Below, piece after piece: positions 59,440 through 64,000 of a stretch of 64,000 nt of DNA (position 1 is the stretch's first letter; each line of letters begins with the position of its first letter). A model generated the notes under the pieces. The model searched no databases and was not told the origin of the DNA. It saw only the letters and a program-made list of their open reading frames with translations. The translations under genes and the position numbers were made by a program. The stretch comes from Nymphalis io (Eukaryota > Arthropoda > Insecta > Lepidoptera > Nymphalidae): the NCBI RefSeq assembly GCF_905147045.1, contig NC_065903.1, forward strand, positions 7,626,001 through 7,690,000, read 5' to 3'.

Positions 59440-60180
59440 CAATGCGTCTAGTCAAAGTTTCTCACCGCAGGCGCATGACTCACAGTGACATAGAAACGTC
59501 ACGCTTACGCACCATATAAGGCAACTTTCCGATTCATGCCATCCCAGCTCTTTCTATAACTTAATATTTGTATAACATTTTTCAAGTAAATATCCCGTTT
59601 TCCTGGAGCGTGTTGCAAAAATTGAGATTAATCCTTATGAGTTTTAGAGCATTGTCGATGTCGTGGTGTTGTAAAGAAGTCGGTGAGCGCACTGCAGCTG
59701 TGGATAGGTCGTTCTCATCTAATCAGGCAGTTTCGGAAGTTATCTATGTCGACATTTGAGTGTTGCGTGAGTCTGCTGTGCGATGTGTCGCTGAGGTGCC
59801 TCCGAGTCTGGCGCAGTGCGGCAAGCATGCGGCGGCGCGCTGTCTGCGCGTTCTTCCGGACCGCACCCGTCGGACCAGTCGCAGCGCACCGCCCGCTGCC
59901 CGCCTCGGGCGATCGGCCTTCAAAGTTAAGTAATTAAATCGAGAGAGCGACGCGGCGACCGCAGCGGCCGCCGAGCTCGCTACGGCCCGTGTTTTGCCAG
60001 TGGGCCCCGAAGACGCGGTTGCGGAAGGCTTTACCAGCCTTGATGGCGCTGATCTGCGCAATCACGGCCGGTTTTTGGTGCGCATATTGCGTTGTAGCCG
60101 CGCCTAATCTTCTCGAATGTCGTTCTAGACTGCTCGATTGCCTTGTTTTTTGATCGATGACGTTCAAACAACCTCCTTAT
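59440..60180. other. GC-rich island with overlapping open frames
   Basis: The densest GC/CpG region of the window (59690-60090). Frames overlap on both strands (84 codons + from 59683, 105 codons - from 60061, 77 codons - from 60167), with Arg/Ala/Pro-rich composition and no recognised domain. Overlap in opposite strands means at most one can be real. A promoter, enhancer or exon of an unknown transcript is possible. Confidence 0.35.
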
Positions 60181-60879
60181 TGCGTGGGAAATAGCTGTAT
60201 CGCAGTTAAACATAACTTATTACCAATTTTCTGACTACGAAACGTTTAATTATAAAAAACTAATACAATGTACTATATCAGGTTTCGTATGTTAAAAAAA
60301 TGTTTGTCTATGATAACTTAATTAATAATAGCATAACTTTAGTTATTATACAAATAGTCCATGTATACGTATTAATAAAAAATATATTTCTTAGTATCGC
60401 TGTCATATGTTTGAAAACGTAATTCATTTTATTTATGATCGCTTGATACTGAGACCATCTGTCGCAGTACATACTTTCTACGTGAGTATTTGTAATTCAA
60501 TTGGAGCTTGCGACATAAATTTATTTCCGATATAAAAATATATTTATTTTTGTACTTATAAGCAACCTTTTTGTTGATGTTATTTGTCATGTTTATTTTA
60601 AATAAATTTCATAATTACGATAACATGCATAATTAATTATCTTAAAATCTCAGTTACAGCAATAATAAAAAAAAAATCGTAATTAATGATTATACTCAAT
60701 CATAAATATAATAAAAGACTAAGGTATCTGGAGAACGTTATATTATTCGAAACTTAATAAACAAACAACTTACGAGTTTTATTTAAATTCAACATAGTTA
60801 TTGAGTGACGGGCATCCTGTTTTATGGGTTGTCGGCGACTCAACAGTCAGACGATTCTGCGAATCAGTGGATATTGTCG

Positions 60880-61460
60880 CAAATTGCCGCTTTCGCCACC
60901 CGCTGAATAATGCATGCGATAACATAACATCACGTCGCGCACCCGCCTCGAGCCCGCGACGTCGCCCGCCTCGCTCGACGCTTGCCTCTAAACCCGTTTA
61001 CCCGACATTCCGCCTAGCTCGCGGATTTAATAGTCACTAACGAAAGTTGTAACTGGTCTAAGTGCTCGTTATCATATTACCCTTATACAATATCGCCGAA
61101 ACTTTCCAATTCGCTCGGTCCTTATCAAGTCCACTCCGTACGATTGCGATCTCGATCAGTCCTGCCACATACGATTAGTGTAACAGCTCCATCAAAGTAT
61201 GAACCGCAAGCGAGAACTCTTAATGTTTTTGGTTGATGATGAGCTGTCAGCAGTAGTCGGAATGGGCTGGGATTGGCATGGCTCGGTGATGGCGGCGTTT
61301 CCCACAACGCCGACTCGTCGACCAGTTCGTCGGAATGTGGTCGCGGCACCGGCCCGCACTTTCACCAAAACAATTCGTTAGCGGCCTCTTTCGCCACCGC
61401 ACCGCGTGCCGCGCCACCCCGCACCACCCGCACTAACCAACCTCTCTACCCAAACACGTG
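60880..61460. other. GC-rich island
   Basis: A second CpG-rich block 0.7 kb after the previous one. Short frames on both strands (79, 60 and 62 codons on +, 74 on -) carry no family signature. It includes TCGCTCGACGCTTGCC and GGCGGCGTTTCCCACAACGCC segments. Confidence 0.3.
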
Positions 61461-63306
61461 AAAATTAACAGCATACAGCACTTTCCAATATCTATATTTT
61501 ACAAATGCCGACGATATGATCTACATACTCGCCATGTTGATACGATAGGTGCCTGATATACAGCCAACAATATCATTATTAACTACACACGGTCGCACCG
61601 GATATCACGGGCTTTATCATTTCTTACAATCCACGTTTAGTTCCATTAACGTGTAGATAACTAATATAAAGTAATTGAAATTAACAGTCAACATAAGGAA
61701 AGTTACAAAATATCAACATTTATATCAAGCGAGGCGATGTATCCATTACAATTGCATTTATATCTACGGTAAAGTCTTCCGTAATGCTTGTCTATACCTT
61801 TAGCAGATTTGCCATTAGTTGTTTCGTACATACTAATTATAATCCTTCATCATCATATCGTATAAATCATGAAAGTAGGGACATATTACATAGTAACCTG
61901 CCTACGTAAGGTAGGTATGACAGCGGCACTGTTTTTTTGTATATCGAAACTAAGCCTTGGTAATGTCCCACTGCCACCGCTCGTCTGACCAACGAGCGTG
62001 ATCATTGTGATCAGAATAGGTAACTTTGCATTCGCATATTTACAGCTCTGGAATACTTGGTATAGTCATTCCAACTCCCTTTCGAAAGCTCTCAATTTGA
62101 TACATATTTTATTTTTCTACTTCCTCGTACGCAATTAATTTAGGACTTTATCAGAAATGTTTTGAAATTATTTTTTACAAGATGTTTATTATTATTATTT
62201 TATTCAAAAAATTGAACAACCTCATTAAATAGTGGAACTATATCCGATAAAAAATTTTTCGCGCCTATATCTCATATAAATAGACATAAACAAAACAGAC
62301 AACCTTTTTTCCTATGTTTGTCTACTGACTCTCTTTTATTTTTTTTGTTTGGTAGCCTTTGCCGAGCTTTAGTGTATCAATAAAAAAAAATGGAAATAAG
62401 AGTAGAAAAACTAATATTCGCAACAAGCAAAGTCACATGTTTGCTTAAATTTTTAATAATAATTAGGATTTACTGTGATTGACTTTTACCTCTTTACAAA
62501 CACTACTTTTAATAATTACATTAATTTTTAAAATATTTATTTATTAAGTATACATGTATGCATTTTAGTCAACATTCTGTAAATACATACCCTCTGGTAC
62601 ATCGGAAGTGTCGCTACCCGTATCCGGTTTCGAGTTTTTGATACAGTTACATTAACAAGGTACACATGCTCACAATGCTTTAAAGATTATTATGTACATA
62701 GTGCTGTAAATCGAATTAAAAAAGGAAATATAAATAAAACAAAACAAAAGTTTAAGTATACGCCTTTTATAAACTGTAAAAATTAAAAAAAAAAAAGCAT
62801 TCTAATTAATAAACAAAGAAAATTAATTATCATCAGCATCTATATCCTAAGTTTATACATGTATATATAAAATAGTTAAAGAAAAAAGGTTTATGCCATA
62901 ATAAAATAATGACTAAAGAAGTTACAATGAAACGTACATTGCCAGCATTTACTGTAAGTATTATGTCTTATAATAACTTTAGTCTATTTCGTTTGGTTAC
63001 TATGTTTGCCTTAACCTTTAAATCAAATATAGGTATGTACAAGCTTGCGCAGACGTTACAGTATTGTGTTCAAGACATACGATTCAGTATCTATTTCTTA
63101 CAGTATTGTCAACGTAAGCTACGTTAGCTCCTCAGAGTGCCTTCTAATTTTTTGATAGGAAACCTCGACAGTTCACTACTATTGTTAATTCATAAACACT
63201 ATATTGTTTGAAGATTTCCTAATTGGATGCTTTCATTATACAAATTCGCTTTTCTCAACCTTATAATTGACCGGCTATCAACAAATACCAATATTATAAA
63301 TTCGAA

Positions 63307-63430
63307 AGTAACTCTGTCTGATTGTTTGTTTGTTGCTTTCACAGCTAAACCACTGAACAGATTTTGATGAAATTTAGTATGAAACAAGCAGAAGAAAGAA
63401 GCAAAAGGTGCAACCTCAAGGAAGAACATA
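63307..63430 (+). repeat. Helitron-like non-autonomous fragment
   Basis: Shares CTCTGTCTGATTGTTTG, TTTCACAGCTAAACCACTGA and ACAGATTTTGATGAAATTTA with the common lepidopteran repeat also seen, more decayed, at 24917-25068. The GC-rich end is not preserved. Confidence 0.45.
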
Positions 63431-64000
63431 GTCTTATTTATACCTAACACTTAACTAGTCTTCGAAGTTGGTTATATATATGTACTAGTATAGTTTATCT
63501 AACAGTATCTAAATCTGTAAAGTGATCGTAGTAAAATCATGAGTATATACAATAATCAAATAGTTTCTTAGGTCTTTCGGTCTGGCTGTAAAATAATTAA
63601 TATAAAATAATTTATTTTTACGAAAATAACTTTTTGGTTGCGGTTAAATGAAAATACACGATAAATGTAAAATCGGAAAGCGCTAACGTTATTCCTACTC
63701 GTTTAGTTTGTAATATTCTTACACTATCGCGCTTGATAGAATTTTCTTCATTTAATTAAAATCATTCCCACACTCATTACCCTATACTCATTACCCATAT
63801 AACTTTTAATAAATTGATTTAATTACTTATTAATTATTATTATGTAAGTTACGAACAAGTTTAGCTAAAATTGATATCAACCAAAATATGATATTGCTTT
63901 ATTATAAGCTGTTCGAGCTAAAAATCAAAACGAAACTAATCAATCACATCTAAAAAGACTATTGTAAACGGGCATTTTTTTAACTGTTGAGTTTCACTTT

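Larger units (their letters stand above)
54214..64000 (+). other. ZIP11 intron 5, start (over 9.7 kb)
   Basis: The donor at 54214 has no matching downstream exon in the window. The stretch contains SINE copies at 54858, 57181 and 58125, hairpins, GC-rich islands at 59.4-60.2 and 60.9-61.5 kb, and a Helitron-like fragment near 63.3 kb. The rest (55.4-57.1, 58.4-59.4 and 61.5-63.3 kb) is AT-rich without a supported gene. The 86-codon frame at 56503-56763 is not convincing. Confidence 0.7.

Noticed and set aside
59744..60061. A 105-codon - strand gene in the GC island
   Set aside because: It overlaps fully with + strand frames, is Ala/Arg/Pro-rich as expected from composition, and shows no domain.
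54214..64000. ZIP11 exon 6 within the window
   Set aside because: I looked for a phase-matching exon encoding YGQLSG-like sequence after an AG acceptor and found none, so the gene continues beyond 64000.

Overview
The window looks like AT-rich nuclear DNA of a lepidopteran, most likely a nymphalid-type butterfly. It has introns with GT..AG borders, tRNA-derived SINEs of the kind common in butterflies, CR1 and Jockey LINEs with (AAT)n or poly-A tails, and Helitron helicase relics. There are no operons or bacterial signals. The species call is an inference from repeat types, not from a marker gene.

One host gene is recognisable: the first five coding exons of a ZIP11 (SLC39A11-type) zinc transporter on the + strand, at 20735-20842, 20915-21149, 25125-25387, 25753-25943 and 54115-54213. 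They join in phase to about 299 residues, through the HNIPEG and QNFPEG metal-site helices. The last part, roughly 75-80 residues judged from human ZIP11, lies beyond the right edge. Intron 4 is 28 kb and intron 5 exceeds 9.7 kb.

Region by region: 1-4.6 kb holds old SINE pieces and two decayed Helitron Pif1-helicase ends. 4.6-10.8 kb holds two CR1 LINEs in head-to-tail tandem on the - strand, one 5'-truncated and one with intact ORF1 and ORF2. 10.8-20.5 kb is AT-rich spacer with repeats, a short Jockey 3' end and a decayed Jockey RT. 20.6-25.9 kb holds ZIP11 exons 1-4. 26-54 kb (intron 4) holds SINE clusters, an almost intact Jockey RT at 38.9-40.6 kb, microsatellites, palindromes and several GC-rich islands. 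54.1 kb is exon 5; 54.2-64 kb is intron 5 with more GC-rich islands.

The most interesting items are: (1) a textbook -1 frameshift heptamer, 7-nt spacer and stem-loop exactly at the CR1 ORF1/ORF2 border; (2) two tiny palindromes of 36 and 52 bp with the same termini and 8-bp flanking repeats, which look like an extremely reduced DNA transposon; (3) GC-rich islands confined mainly to the giant ZIP11 introns, suggesting regulatory DNA or unannotated transcripts; and (4) a 290-bp poly-A repeat family with about twelve copies. I found no CRISPR array, rRNA or functional tRNA gene.
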